This document shows, one piece after another, positions 9,582 through 19,420 of a stretch of 64,000 nt of DNA (position 1 is the stretch's first letter; the number at the start of each line of letters is the position of its first letter). The translations under genes were made by a program, and so were the position numbers. The notes below the pieces were generated by a model. That model was not told where the DNA came from. It did not search any database and saw only the letters and a program-made list of their open reading frames with translations. Origin of the DNA: Aureococcus anophagefferens (Eukaryota; Sar; Pelagophyceae; Pelagomonadales; Pelagomonadaceae); contig NW_008705562.1 in the NCBI RefSeq assembly GCF_000186865.1, positions 1,447,014 to 1,511,013 of the forward strand. The letters are read 5' to 3'.

Positions 9582-10772
9582 TTACGACGCCAAGGCCGCG
9601 GGCTCCGCGTCGCCGCCCTGCGCGATTCGGAGCTTGGCCTCGATCTCGCGCTCGAGCGCGTCGATCTTCGCCTCGATGACGAGGTGCTTCGCGTGGGGCC
9701 GCGACGCCGCGGGCGGGAGGCGCTTGCGCCGGCGGATGGCGTCGCTCTCGACGGCGGCGAGCGCCGCGGAGCGCACGTCCGCGTAGCCCCGCTCCGCGAC
9801 GGGCGCGGCCTCGTCGCGGTCGACGGTCTCGAGCGCCGCGGCGACCGCGTCCGCGTAGGCCCGGTCGGCGACGCCCCGCGGGCTCGCCGGCGGCGCGCCG
9901 AGGTCCGAGACCGCCGCGTCGCAGAGCGCCGCGGCGCACGCGGCGCCGTAGTCGCCGACGGTGGACGCGGCCGCGCGCGCGAGGTCCGGCTCGCGCGGCG
10001 GCGTCGCCGGCCCCCGCGCGTCGCCCGCCGCCGCGCAGATGCGGTCGTAGGCCTCGGCGGCGAAGGCGCCGACCGCGACGTCGCCGACGTCCTCGAAGTC
10101 GGGCGCGGCCGCCGCGGGCGCGGGCTCCGGCGCGGGCGGCGCGGGCGGCGCCGCGAGGTCGTCGCAGGCGAGCACGAGGCCGCCGGCCTCCTCGGCGAGG
10201 CTCAGGCGCGCGCAGACCCAGCGGAGCACCGTCGTCCAGTCCGCGCGCGACAGCCGCCGCTTGTGCGTCGCGGCCGACCCCTCCGTCCCGAGCCACCGCG
10301 CCAGCAGGGCCGCCGCGGGTTCGTCGCCGCCGGCCGCGCAGAGCGCGCGCAGCTCGCGCTCGCCGAGGGCGTAGACGGACACGCTCGCCGTCGACGGCTC
10401 GACGCCGTGCAGCAGCACCGCGCGCTCGGCGACGAGGCCGTAGCAGCTCACGAAGCACACGGCGGGCGCGGCCCGCGTTTCGCATTTCAGCTCCAGGGAC
10501 GCGCGGTAGAGCAGCGGGCCCACGCGCCGCTGGTCCACAACGTCGCCCCGGACGAGGTCGTTGCGGTCCACGAGGCGCGGCGACGCCGCGTCGCCGCCCG
10601 CGCCGACGCGCAGCACGCGGCACGGCCCGCCGGCCGCCGGGTCCCAGTCGCTCGCCATCTTCGCCAGCGTCTTCGTCGACGCGATCGTCACCGTGTCGCC
10701 CGCGCGCAGGGCCGGCGCCAGTATAGGCCTGTCGGGCAGCCCCATCCTCCGGCGGTTTGATGGGCTCGACAA
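9582..10772 (-). CDS. hypothetical protein with C-terminal helical region, 396 aa
   Basis: The N-terminal ~170 residues are a compact mixed domain beginning GLPDRPILAPALRAGDTV, with conserved-looking Cys and Trp residues. A Pro/Ala linker (about 210-225) follows, then a largely helical Ala-rich half ending in a charged helix (AKHLVIEAKIDALEREIEAK). No signal peptide, membrane segment or known catalytic motif is seen. Translation could start at the second Met (residue 10). I do not recognise the family. Codon composition supports a real gene, and the antisense frames here are Arg-rich shadows. Confidence 0.5.
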   Translation of the reverse strand: MSSPSNRRRMGLPDRPILAPALRAGDTVTIASTKTLAKMASDWDPAAGGPCRVLRVGAGGDAASPRLVDRNDLVRGDVVDQRRVGPLLYRASLELKCETRAAPAVCFVSCYGLVAERAVLLHGVEPSTASVSVYALGERELRALCAAGGDEPAAALLARWLGTEGSAATHKRRLSRADWTTVLRWVCARLSLAEEAGGLVLACDDLAAPPAPPAPEPAPAAAAPDFEDVGDVAVGAFAAEAYDRICAAAGDARGPATPPREPDLARAAASTVGDYGAACAAALCDAAVSDLGAPPASPRGVADRAYADAVAAALETVDRDEAAPVAERGYADVRSAALAAVESDAIRRRKRLPPAASRPHAKHLVIEAKIDALEREIEAKLRIAQGGDAEPAALAS

Positions 10773-10834
10773 CGATGTTTTCCTTCACGGGCGTCTTCAG
10801 GGTTACCCCGGCACGAGATCGCACGGTGCGGCGC

Positions 10835-11884
10835 TTAATCCGGCACGCGCGCGATCACCAGCTGGTGCCAGTTGTCCACGATGTCGAGGTACTCGACGGC
10901 GGCGCCGATGCACGCCATGGCCTCCTGGAGCAGCGCGAGGTCCCACGCGTGCCAGTGGTAGCCCTTGAGGCGCCGCGCCGTCGCGAGGTCGTCGCAACAG
11001 TGGGGGCACGTGTCGAGGTCCACGAGGCGGTGGTAGGCGCGGACGCGATGCTCGAGGCGCCGGAGCACCTCCGGGTCGTCCGACGAGTCCGCGGCGTCCG
11101 CGCGCGCGAGGATGAGGTCGTAGATGGTCGACACGGGCACGCGCCTGTCGTAGGTCTGCTCCGCCCAGGGCACGCTCACGACGAAGTAGCCGCCGGGCCT
11201 GAGGACGCGACGCCACGCCGCGAGCGCCCGCAGCGGGTCGGCGAAGTGCTCGAGCACGTGGAACGCCATGACGACGTCGTAGGACCCGTCGGCGACGTGC
11301 TCGAGGCGCCCGCCGTCGCCGACGACCAGCTGCCCCAGGAGGCGGCCGTCCACGTAGAAGGCGGACCCGCTCGTCGCCCCCCCGCCCGTCGCCGCGACGA
11401 GATCCCCTCCGTACCGGTTGCCCTGGATTTTCCGAACCGCTTGATCGGACCAGTTGACGACGTCGACGGACGCCCACTCCTGAGCGTACAGGCCGCCCAT
11501 AGCCGTCGTGGGCCCGCCGATCTCGAGCGCGCTCGCGTTCCGCGCCAGCGCTCCCAGCTTCCGTCCGAACGACGCCAGCGCCGAGGCGCTCGGGGCGACG
11601 CGGCGGCGGTGCCGGGGCAGGGTATACGAGGCGTTGGGACACGCGCCGCCGAACGCGCCCGCGGGCGCGTCGAGCGCGTCGACCTCCGGCGCGTCGAGCT
11701 CGCGGCTCATGCGCCGGAGCTCCGCGGCGCAGGACCCATCGACGACGCGGTGGGCCGCGCAGAAGTCGCGCGCCGCGGCGTCGTCGTCGCCGCCGCCGTA
11801 GTAGACGATACCGCCGTCGCCCATGTGGACCTCGAGCCCCCGCGCGACGGCGGCCGCGACGACCCAGGGTAGGCGAACGCGCAT
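10835..11884 (-). CDS. class I SAM-dependent methyltransferase (Methyltransf_11 type)
   Basis: This 349-residue protein carries SAM-binding motif I near 119-124 (ALEIGG), the acidic motif II region (SVDVVNW), and the diagnostic SYDVVMAFHVLEH (201-213) with LRPGG (228-232) and FVVSVPW after it. This is the typical core of bacterial-type small-molecule or glycan methyltransferases. The first ~15 residues (MRVRLPWVVAAAVARG) are hydrophobic and could be a signal or anchor sequence. The C-terminal region contains HCC and HWH residues that might bind a metal. The substrate is unknown. It lies between two other minus-strand genes, with only 62 bp separating it from the 10772 start and 69 bp from the gene at 11954. 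Confidence 0.75.
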   Translation of the reverse strand: MRVRLPWVVAAAVARGLEVHMGDGGIVYYGGGDDDAAARDFCAAHRVVDGSCAAELRRMSRELDAPEVDALDAPAGAFGGACPNASYTLPRHRRRVAPSASALASFGRKLGALARNASALEIGGPTTAMGGLYAQEWASVDVVNWSDQAVRKIQGNRYGGDLVAATGGGATSGSAFYVDGRLLGQLVVGDGGRLEHVADGSYDVVMAFHVLEHFADPLRALAAWRRVLRPGGYFVVSVPWAEQTYDRRVPVSTIYDLILARADAADSSDDPEVLRRLEHRVRAYHRLVDLDTCPHCCDDLATARRLKGYHWHAWDLALLQEAMACIGAAVEYLDIVDNWHQLVIARVPD

Positions 11885-11953
11885 GGCTCAGCGCGAGCAG
11901 CCTCGCATCTCGGGCAGCCGCGGCTCGTGCCACACGGCATGGTCGTAGCACCT

Positions 11954-12768
11954 TTACCCCCTCAGGTCCGCGCGCGCCGCGGTCCATCTCCGGAACTCCG
12001 CGGCCGTGAGCTCCTTCTTCGCCTTCTTCTTGGACATCGTGAGGTCGAAATCGTCGTCGTCCCCCGGCGCGGGCGCCGGCGCGGCCCTCGGCGCGGCGGC
12101 GAACTCGTCGTCGTCGTCCGGGAGCTCGCGGCCCTCGGCCACGGCGCGCGCCCGGTCCGCGAGGCGCTCGAGGGCGGCCGCGCGGCCCGCGGCGAGGGGC
12201 GCGAGCGCCTGGCGCGCCGCGAGGAGCGCGTCGGGCGCGAGGAAGAGCTGGCCGCCGGCGACGCCCGCCTCGGCGTCGCGGACGGCGCCGAGGCTCGCGT
12301 CGACGGCGGCCGCGAGCTCCGCCGCCTCCGCCGCCGACGACGCCGCGCGGAGGAGCGTCGCCAAGGTCGGCGCGTCGTCGGGCACGACCCGGTCGAGGAG
12401 CCAGGCCTCGAGGGGCTGGCGGCTCTCGGGCCGCTGCCAGAGCACGTGCGCCGCGAGGAGCGCGTCGAGGGGGCCGACGGCGCCGCGGCCGTTCGCGCGC
12501 GCGGCGACGCGCACGAGGTCCGCGCACTTGCGCAGCCGCCGGTCGCTCACGTAGTCGCCCCGGTCGCGGAGGAACGCGCGCGCGTCGCCGAAAAGCTCCG
12601 CGAAGAACCGCGGCAGCGCGGCCCGCGGCGGCTTCGGGACGGCGAGCAGCGGCGCGAGGAACGCCCGCGGGCACGCCCCGTCGACGTCGTCGCCGAGGAG
12701 CAGGTCGGCGACGGCCGCGTCGGACACGGGCGCGACCTCGCGGCGGATCAGGAAGCGGTCGTAGAGCG

Positions 12769-12800
<32 letters not shown>

Positions 12801-15084
12801 AGCGTGTTCGCCGCGGCGACGGCGGACACCAACGCCGCGGGCCGGCGGCGCGGCCCGTCCTGCCAGACGCGCTCGTTGAGGAGCGCGAGGAGCGCCGGCA
12901 GCAGCGACCGCGCGCGGAAGATCTCGTCGAAGAAGACCGCCGGCGCCTCCTGGGCGAAGCCGTCCGCCGCGCGGCGGTACGCGTCGTCTTTGAGCGCCGC
13001 GAGGCTCAACGGCCCGAAGACGTCGTCGGGCGTCGTGAAGCGCGTCAGCGCGATCTCGAAGGACGGCCCGCCGAAGAGCTCGCCGAGGCGCCGGCACAGG
13101 AGGCTTTTGGCGACGCCCGGCGGGCCCACGAAGAGCACGTGCTCGCGGCCGACGGCGCCGAGCAACACGAGCCGCGCCTCCGCGGACCGCTCCACGAGGC
13201 CCCGCTCGAGGTGCGCCGCGGCCGCCTCGAGGTCCGCGGGCGCCACGGGGAACGCGGGCGGCGCGGCCTCGACGGCCGCCGCGTCCGCGTCGACGGCGGC
13301 GGCGAAGAGCGGGCCGCCGCGGCGCCGGACGCCGCGCCGCGGGCGCCGCGCGGCCGCGGCGAGCGCCGTCGACGACGGCGGCGGCCGCGCGGACGCGCCC
13401 ATCAGCAGCGCCAGGTCGTCGTGGTCCGCGAGGAACGTGTGGACGCCGTCGCAGAGCGCGTCGAAGGGGCTCCCCGGCGCCGCGTGCTCGAGGCCGTCGC
13501 CGCGGCGGCTCCGGCCCACGAGGAGCCCCGCGACGCGCAGGCCGCGGCTCCTGCGCAGCGCGTCGAGGTCCGCGGCCGTCGATGCGTCGACGGGCGGGTC
13601 CATGAGCTCGCCGTCGGACACGAGGAGCACGTCCGCGTCCGCGAAGGCCGGCCGCGCCCGCAGGAGCGCGACGGCGCGCCGCAGCGGCGAGATGACGTCC
13701 GTGCCGCCGCCGAAGCCCCGCTCCAGGAAGTCGAGGAGGCCGTCGAGCCGCTCGGGCGCGCGCGCGGGGTCCGCGGGCCCGGGCAGCTCGAGCTCCGCGA
13801 GCTCGTCGCCCGCGCCGAACGCGAGCACGACGCAGGCGCGCCGCTGGTCGCTCGCCGCGCGCGCGGCCGCGAGGGCCACGGCCTTGGCCAGCCCCTCGCG
13901 CGCGCCCGTCATCGAGTAGGACGTGTCGACGCAGACGACGAGCGGGCCCCGGCGGCCCCGCGGCAGCCGCCGCTTCGCGCGCGCGGGGGACACGCGCGCG
14001 CCGTCGTCGAGGCCCAGGGGCGCCGCCGACCGCAGGGCCCGGTCGCCGTAGCGCGCGCGGAAGAGGGGCGAGCCGTCGCAGAGGAGCAGGCGCTCGCTCG
14101 GCGCCTGTGTGGAAATCAACGGCTGGTTCGGGACGTCCCGACCAAACTTGGAAATGCTCTCGCTCGGCCACATCGAAGTCGATTCGGCTGACTTTTGGAC
14201 GAAGCGATCGCTCTCGTCGAGCTCTCGAAGCAGAGCGGAAGAACTTGGGTCCAAAACTCACATTGAAGTCGGGTTGAAGATTTGAGTTCCGCGCGGCTCG
14301 GCGCGAGCGCGGCGAGGTCGCGGCCGAGGGTCTCGCCGTCGAAGCCCTCCGTCGCCGGCGGCGCCTCGCGGACGCACGCGCCCCGGGCGCCGTCGCGGCT
14401 CCGCCGCGCGTCGCTCCCGTACCTGCTGGCGCCCGACGCCGCCGTCGCGCGGCGGCCGAGCGAGGGGAGCGGCGCGAGTTCCTCCACGTCGCCCACGCGG
14501 TCCGCGCAGCGCCGCATGGCCTCGAAGGCCGCCGCGCGGCGCTGGAAGCGGCCCGCGCCCGACGACGCCGCCGTGCCCAGGAGCGCCGCGAGGTCCTCGG
14601 CCTCGAGGACCGCGTCGACGACGGCGTCCGCGCCGTCGCCGTAGACGGCCTCGAGCGCGCCGACGCCGTCGACGACGGACCGCAGCGCGGCGGCCTCCGC
14701 GCCCGCGTCGTCTTCTAACGCGGCCTCGACCAGCGCGCGCAGCGCCGGCCGCGCGAGCCGCGGGTGGCGGCCGACGACACGCGCGACGGGCGCGAAGGCG
14801 CGCTGGCACCGCGACCGCGCGCCGGCGTCGCCCGGCCACGCGGCGCCGTCGAAGGCGTCGTCCGGCACGCGGCCCTTGAGGAAGCACCCGCGCCAGACGC
14901 CGACGCCCTCCGCCGCGGCGCCCGCGGCGGCCAGCGACCCGTAGCGCGCGTAGAGTCGGCTCTGGAGGCTCGCGTCCAAGGATTGGATCGCCTGCAGCGG
15001 CGACGCTGCTGTTGCGAGTGAGAGCGCGGTTGTGTGTCCTAGGAGGCAGACGACGAGTGCGATCGCAACGCGAGCTGTGCCCAT
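11954..15084 (-). CDS. VWA-domain / MoxR AAA+ ATPase fusion (ViaA-RavA-like), one introner intron
   Basis: The coding sequence is join(15084..14305, 14104..11954), 976 aa. Residues ~1-25 are a hydrophobic leader (MGTARVAIALVVCLLGHTT). A helical region follows to ~300, then a VWA domain from ~313 with an intact MIDAS start (CVDTSYSM, D320), GGTDV and LLVSDGELM. The second half is a MoxR-group AAA+ ATPase with Walker A GPPGVAKS (588-595), FGPLS, and Walker B AVFFDEI (~649-655). The segment LTRFTTPDDVFGPLS matches RavA well. In bacteria RavA and ViaA are separate neighbouring genes. Here one polypeptide carries the VWA part first and the ATPase second. A chaperone-like role acting on respiratory or metal-loaded enzymes is inferred from the bacterial pair. 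The tail is acidic, then Lys-rich. The leader suggests organelle targeting. Confidence 0.8.
14105..14304 (-). mobile_element. introner element acting as a 200-bp intron (family A)
   Basis: On the minus strand the 8-bp host sequence GCGCCGAG occurs at 14304-14297 and again right after the insert at 14104-14097. The insert begins CCGCGCGGAACTCAA and ends TTGATTTCCACACAG, which are imperfect inverted termini. If one target copy plus the insert are removed (GC...AG), the host reading frame joins exactly as ALAPSERLLL. The interior is ~85-90% identical by eye to 61864-62010, including TTCGGGACGTCCCGA and TCGAAGTCGATTCGGCTGA, but is inserted in the opposite direction relative to transcription. Confidence 0.85.
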
Positions 15085-15272
15085 TGTTGACGCCTCTGCG
15101 TCGGTGCAACATCATCATTGCTGGCAAAGTGCTGCAGAGAACAACCGAAGCTGCTCTCGTTGGCCGAGTGCTCCCATTGGGCAGCCCTCCAATCGGCGCT
15201 GGAAGATGGACCAGACTCCAAAAAGCAAGCAACCCACACTCCAACACACCACCCCCGCTCCAAAACGCAAGC

Positions 15273-17183
15273 ATGAACGCCTTCGTCCTCGCCCTGGCCC
15301 TCCTCTCTCCCGCCTCGGCCAAGGTCGTGCGCCTGCGTGGCAGCACCAGCACCGTCGTCCTCGCCCTCGCCCTCCTCGCGCCCGCCTCGGCCAAGGTCGT
15401 GCGCCTGCGGGGCAGCACCAGCACCGACGAGTTCGCGGCCTGGAAGGCGAAGTACGCGAAGCACTACGCCACGCCCGCCGCGGAGCAGGCGGCCCGCACC
15501 GCCTTCCTCGCGCGCAGCGAGGCCATCGCGGCGCACAACGCCGGCGGCCACACCTACGAGGTCGGCCACAACCAGTTCAGTGATCTCACCCCCGAGCAGT
15601 TCCGCGACACGATGCTCGGCGGCATTCCGACCAGCGCGCGCAACACGAGCCGCCTGGAGCAGCACGTCATCCCCGCCGACTTCGACTTCGCCGCCGGCGG
15701 CGCGCTGGACTGGGTCGCCAAGGGCGCCGTCACGGGCGTCAAGAACCAGGGCCAGTGCGGCAGCTGCTGGGCGTTCTCGACGACGGGCGCGATGGAGGGC
15801 GCGCTCTTCGCCGCGACGGGCTCGCTCTTGTCGCTCTCCGAGGAGCAGCTCGTCCAGTGCGACAGCTCGTCCTACGGCTGCAACGGCGGCTTCCCCTCCG
15901 GGGCCCTGAGCTTCGTCGCGTCCAACGGCGGCGTCTGCGCGGAATCCGACTACGCGTACACGTCGGGCTCGGGGCAGACGGGCTCCTGCCGGCGCAACGC
16001 CTGCGCGTCCGTCATGACCGTCGAGGGCTCCGTCGCCGCCCAGGGCGAACAGGCCATGCTCAGCGCCCTCCAGCAGCGGCCCCTGTCGATCCTCATCGAC
16101 GCGGAGGACTGCAACTTCCAGTCGTACCGCGGCGGCATCATCGACAACTACCAATGCGGGAGTCGGCAGGACCACGCCGTATTGCTCGTCGGCTACGGCA
16201 CGGAGAACGGCGTCGATTACTGGAAGGTGAAGAACTCCTGGGCGTCGAGCTGGGGCGAGAACGGCTACTTCCGCGTCGTCCGCAACAAGAACATGCTCGG
16301 CCTCGGCAGCGGCGCGACGTACGCCAAGGGCGCGCGCCTGACGGGCTCCGGGTCGACCAAGTACGCGTGCGCGAACAACCAGTGCGTGCCCTCGGCCCGG
16401 GGCCAGTACGCGACGGAGGCCGACTGCGCAAAGTCGTGCGGCCAAACCCCGAGCGCGTCCAAGTGGGGCTGCTGGTACGGCACGTGCTACGAGAACCCCT
16501 ACGGCTACTTCCACGACAAGGCGTCCTGCGACGGCTACTGCGGCTCGGCGCCGACGACGAAGAAGTACGCCTGCGCGAACGACCAGTGCGTCGAGAGCGC
16601 GTCGGGCGCCTACGCGGACGTCGCCTCGTGCGAGGCGGCCTGCGGCTCGCCCGGGCCGTCGGTCATGAAGTACGCCTGCGACGCCGCGACGAAGACCTGC
16701 GCGCTCGCCCCCGGCGGCGCCTTCTGGGCCAAGGCCGACTGCGAATCGTCCTGCGGCTCGCCCGAACCCTCGACGAAGTACGCCTGCTCCAACGGCCAGT
16801 GCGTGGAGAATGCCGCCGGCAGCTTCGCCGACTACCAGTCCTGCGAAGCGTCCTGCGCGAGCCCCGCGACGAAGTACGCCTGCTCCAGCGGCCAGTGCGT
16901 CGAGGCGCCCTTTGGGGCCTACGCGGATTACTCGTCGTGCCACGCGCAGTGCTCGACGCCCCCGGGCCCGACGCCGTCGACGTGCGCCTGGAAGGCCGAC
17001 ACGGGGCTCGACGGCGTCAACGCGTTCATCACGACCGTCGCCGACGAGGCCGCCTGCTGCCAGATGTGCCACCTCTCGACGAAGTGCGAGGCCGTCTCCT
17101 TCATCTCCGGCGCCTGCTACGGCTTCACGGCCGGGTTTTCCCTCTCCGCGGGCCTCCCGGGCATCTCCGCCGCGGTCCTGTAG
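15273..17183 (+). CDS. secreted papain-family (C1A) cysteine protease with Cys-rich C-terminal repeats
   Basis: This 636-aa cathepsin-like endopeptidase has a signal peptide, then an I29-type propeptide (~54-112, with HNQFSDLTPEQF). The mature domain follows from ~142, with catalytic Q159, C165 (QGQCGSCWAF), H301 (DHAVLLVGYG) and N321 (NSW). After ~362 come about six repeats of ~28 residues with the pattern KYAC...QCV...G.YA...C...C. The end is a Cys-rich PAN/apple-like segment (CAWKADTGLDGVNAF). Such repeats probably bind glycans or other proteins, which is inference. The signal-peptide coding region is itself duplicated (15285-15425), so the first 51 residues contain two hydrophobic cores. 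The gene is head-to-head with the VWA/AAA+ gene, with 188 bp between starts. Confidence 0.88.
   Translation: MNAFVLALALLSPASAKVVRLRGSTSTVVLALALLAPASAKVVRLRGSTSTDEFAAWKAKYAKHYATPAAEQAARTAFLARSEAIAAHNAGGHTYEVGHNQFSDLTPEQFRDTMLGGIPTSARNTSRLEQHVIPADFDFAAGGALDWVAKGAVTGVKNQGQCGSCWAFSTTGAMEGALFAATGSLLSLSEEQLVQCDSSSYGCNGGFPSGALSFVASNGGVCAESDYAYTSGSGQTGSCRRNACASVMTVEGSVAAQGEQAMLSALQQRPLSILIDAEDCNFQSYRGGIIDNYQCGSRQDHAVLLVGYGTENGVDYWKVKNSWASSWGENGYFRVVRNKNMLGLGSGATYAKGARLTGSGSTKYACANNQCVPSARGQYATEADCAKSCGQTPSASKWGCWYGTCYENPYGYFHDKASCDGYCGSAPTTKKYACANDQCVESASGAYADVASCEAACGSPGPSVMKYACDAATKTCALAPGGAFWAKADCESSCGSPEPSTKYACSNGQCVENAAGSFADYQSCEASCASPATKYACSSGQCVEAPFGAYADYSSCHAQCSTPPGPTPSTCAWKADTGLDGVNAFITTVADEAACCQMCHLSTKCEAVSFISGACYGFTAGFSLSAGLPGISAAVL
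15285..15425 (+). repeat. in-frame 72-nt tandem duplication of the signal-peptide region
   Basis: Residues 5-27 (VLALALLSPASAKVVRLRGS and TST) repeat at 29-51 with a single Ser-to-Ala change and near-identical DNA. The unit is 72 nt, so the frame is kept. The protein therefore carries two consecutive hydrophobic cores, each followed by a possible cleavage site (ASA). Confidence 0.85.
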
Positions 17184-17223
17184 CCTCGATGATAAGCCTG
17201 TCTTTTTTGATTTTGATCACCGT

Positions 17224-17285
17224 GGCTGGGGCGGCTCTGGACGGTGTCGAGCGCGGCTGGGGCGGCTCTCGACGGTGTCGAGTGC
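17224..17285. repeat. 31-bp tandem duplication between genes
   Basis: The 31-bp unit beginning GGCTGGGGCGGCTCT is present twice back-to-back (17224-17254, 17255-17285) with two mismatches. It lies between the protease stop (17183) and the next start. Confidence 0.7.
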
Positions 17286-17373
17286 GGTCTAAGCTGTTCA
17301 AGTTGATGTTCAACAAGCCCCTTTGCCGGCCGCAAATTACTTCGGCGCTTCATTGGCCGCGTCGACTTTCAAG

Positions 17374-19260
17374 ATGGCTCTGCGCTCTGACGAACCCTGC
17401 GATGGGCCCAGCGAAGAGGACATGTGGCGCAAGCAGCAGAATCAAATCGACGACAGTGACATAACAATCGATGGCGTTACCTACAAGAAGCACGACGCGA
17501 TGTATCCCGAGGTCCTCGCGAAGTTCGCGGCGGCCATGGAGGCCGCAACGGCAAAGATCCCTCCCCAGGTCCTCGCGGACCTCGCCGCCGCGAGAGCGGA
17601 GATGGTGGATGCGGAGAGGGCGTGCGACTCCAAGGCCCATGCGCGCGCGGCGTTCAAGTACAAAGAGGTCTGCGACCAAGCCGCGCGCGACGGCTATCTA
17701 CCCGAGGACCCGGCCGTGGACGCGGCCGCCGCGGCGCGCGCGGCCGCCGCGGCGCGCGCGGCCGCCACGGCGCGTGCGGCCGAGGAGACGCGCGCGGCCG
17801 AGGCCAAGGCGCGCGCGGCCAAGGCGCTCGCGGAGGCCGCCGCGCGCGGAAATTCGAAAGCGACGGACGGCCGTCGGAAGAAGGTCGCCGCCGCGCCGCC
17901 GCCGGCGCTCGAGGCCTCGGCGCTCGCCTACGCGTCCGCGACGGCCCTGTCGGTCATGGGCATGATCCTGACGACCTACGCCATCTACCTCGCCAAGGGC
18001 GAGGGGCCCGCGTTCCTGCCGTGCATTTCGAACACGTGGGACCGCGCGCCCGGGACGTACGTCTCCCGCTGGGTGCTCGGCAACGCCTGCGCGCTCTTCT
18101 ACGTCGTCCAGGTCATGATGTTCTTCACGTCCGGCGACGGCAAGGCCTGGCGCTGGGCGTCGCTCGCGCTCGGCGTCGGCGGCGTCTTCTGCCTGAGCTG
18201 GGTCGGGTCGATCTGCGATTCCGCGAACCCGGACTGCGAGGGCTACGACCCCGTGCACAGCGCCTTCGCCGTGACGTTCTTCGTGCTCTACGACGTGAAG
18301 ATGCTCGTCGTGTCCCTCCGCGAGCGGCCCGGCCTCGTCGGCCTCGCGGTCGCGTCGTGCGTCTGCACGGCGCTGCGCGCCGCGCCGCCCGGCCTCGACG
18401 TCACGCCGAACTGGGCCCTCGCGGTGTTCGAGTGGTCGAACGTCGGCCTCGTCTGCGCGTGGACCGTGCTCCAGGTGCGTTGTACCTGCGGCCGCGCGGG
18501 CTGGCGCCTCGGCATGACGTCCTCGGACGACGCGGACCTCGTCTGGGGCCTCTCGGGGCGGACGTGCGCGCGCGCCTGCGCGGCGCTGTACCTCGGCACG
18601 CTCGCGGGGTCCGCGGTCCTCGGGCTCTGGGTCGGCTACCTGCCCGTGGAGCCGGGCGTTTTGTGGTTCATCTCGGACATGTGGGCGCCCATTCCGGGCA
18701 ACTGGCTCTCGCGCTGGGCCGTCGTCCTCGGGACGCACTTCGGCTACGTCGCGCACGCGTCGTTCTACATGGCGACGCCGCCGACGTACACGCTCCGGCG
18801 CCGGGGGCTGGCCATCGCGCTCGCGGCCATGTTCGGCCTGTCCATCGTCGGCGTCTGCGACGAGTCCGAGGACTTCCCGCTCCACGTCTTCGGCGCGCTG
18901 CTCTACTTCGTCGGCTACGACGCCTTCATCGCCCTCACGCTCCTCGGCGACCGGCTCCAGGGCGGCGTCCGCGAGGGCCGCGCGGCCTGGCACGCGGCCC
19001 GCGACGCCGTCGGCGTCGCCGCGCTCCTCGTCGGCGCCGCGCGCCGCGCCCTCGCGCCCCCGGCCGCGGCCGCGGGCCTCGGCGGCGTCCTCCCGAGCCT
19101 GCCGGCCCTCGCCGAGTGGACCGACGCGCTCCTCATCATCGCCTTCATGCAGCTCGACGCGCACGTCCACCCGGAGTGCGCGGACTGCGTCGACGGCGTC
19201 ACCGTCGCGCCGGCGCCGGCCGCCGCGCTCGCGACGCCGCTCCTCGCGGGCGAGGTCTAG
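17374..19260 (+). CDS. multi-pass membrane protein with two repeated membrane blocks and an Ala-rich coiled segment
   Basis: The product is 628 residues from MALRSDEPCDGPSEED. An upstream Met at 17323 would add 17 residues. Residues ~1-110 are charged and helical. An extremely Ala/Arg/Glu-rich helix follows (~115-165). Two related membrane blocks come next, the first from ASALAYASATALSVMGMILT and the second from CARACAALYLGTLAGSAV. Each contains a short loop of the form P.IS..W...PG....RW (FLPCISNTWDRAPG and WFISDMWAPIPGNW). That loop resembles the Frag1/DRAM/Sfk1 superfamily, but I am not sure of the match. The function is unknown; a role in membrane lipid or autophagy pathways is only a family-level guess. 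The internal duplication of a 3-4-helix unit is visible. Confidence 0.65.
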   Translation: MALRSDEPCDGPSEEDMWRKQQNQIDDSDITIDGVTYKKHDAMYPEVLAKFAAAMEAATAKIPPQVLADLAAARAEMVDAERACDSKAHARAAFKYKEVCDQAARDGYLPEDPAVDAAAAARAAAAARAAATARAAEETRAAEAKARAAKALAEAAARGNSKATDGRRKKVAAAPPPALEASALAYASATALSVMGMILTTYAIYLAKGEGPAFLPCISNTWDRAPGTYVSRWVLGNACALFYVVQVMMFFTSGDGKAWRWASLALGVGGVFCLSWVGSICDSANPDCEGYDPVHSAFAVTFFVLYDVKMLVVSLRERPGLVGLAVASCVCTALRAAPPGLDVTPNWALAVFEWSNVGLVCAWTVLQVRCTCGRAGWRLGMTSSDDADLVWGLSGRTCARACAALYLGTLAGSAVLGLWVGYLPVEPGVLWFISDMWAPIPGNWLSRWAVVLGTHFGYVAHASFYMATPPTYTLRRRGLAIALAAMFGLSIVGVCDESEDFPLHVFGALLYFVGYDAFIALTLLGDRLQGGVREGRAAWHAARDAVGVAALLVGAARRALAPPAAAAGLGGVLPSLPALAEWTDALLIIAFMQLDAHVHPECADCVDGVTVAPAPAAALATPLLAGEV

Positions 19261-19420
19261 CTCGCGAGCGCGCTCCTTTTTAAAGACGAAAAGCGACACG
19301 CACAATCAGCGTTTTTCGACTCTGCGCGCCGACGTCGAGGGAGGCTTAAGTAAAGTGCGCCGTAGAGGCCTCGAGAGCCTGAGAGGCCAATGTTTTTTTG
19401 CCACGCTTCAGCGAGCACTA

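Noticed and set aside
12765..12800. (GTC)n run as an unstable non-coding repeat
   Set aside because: It encodes an Asp stretch within the AAA+ protein, in frame.
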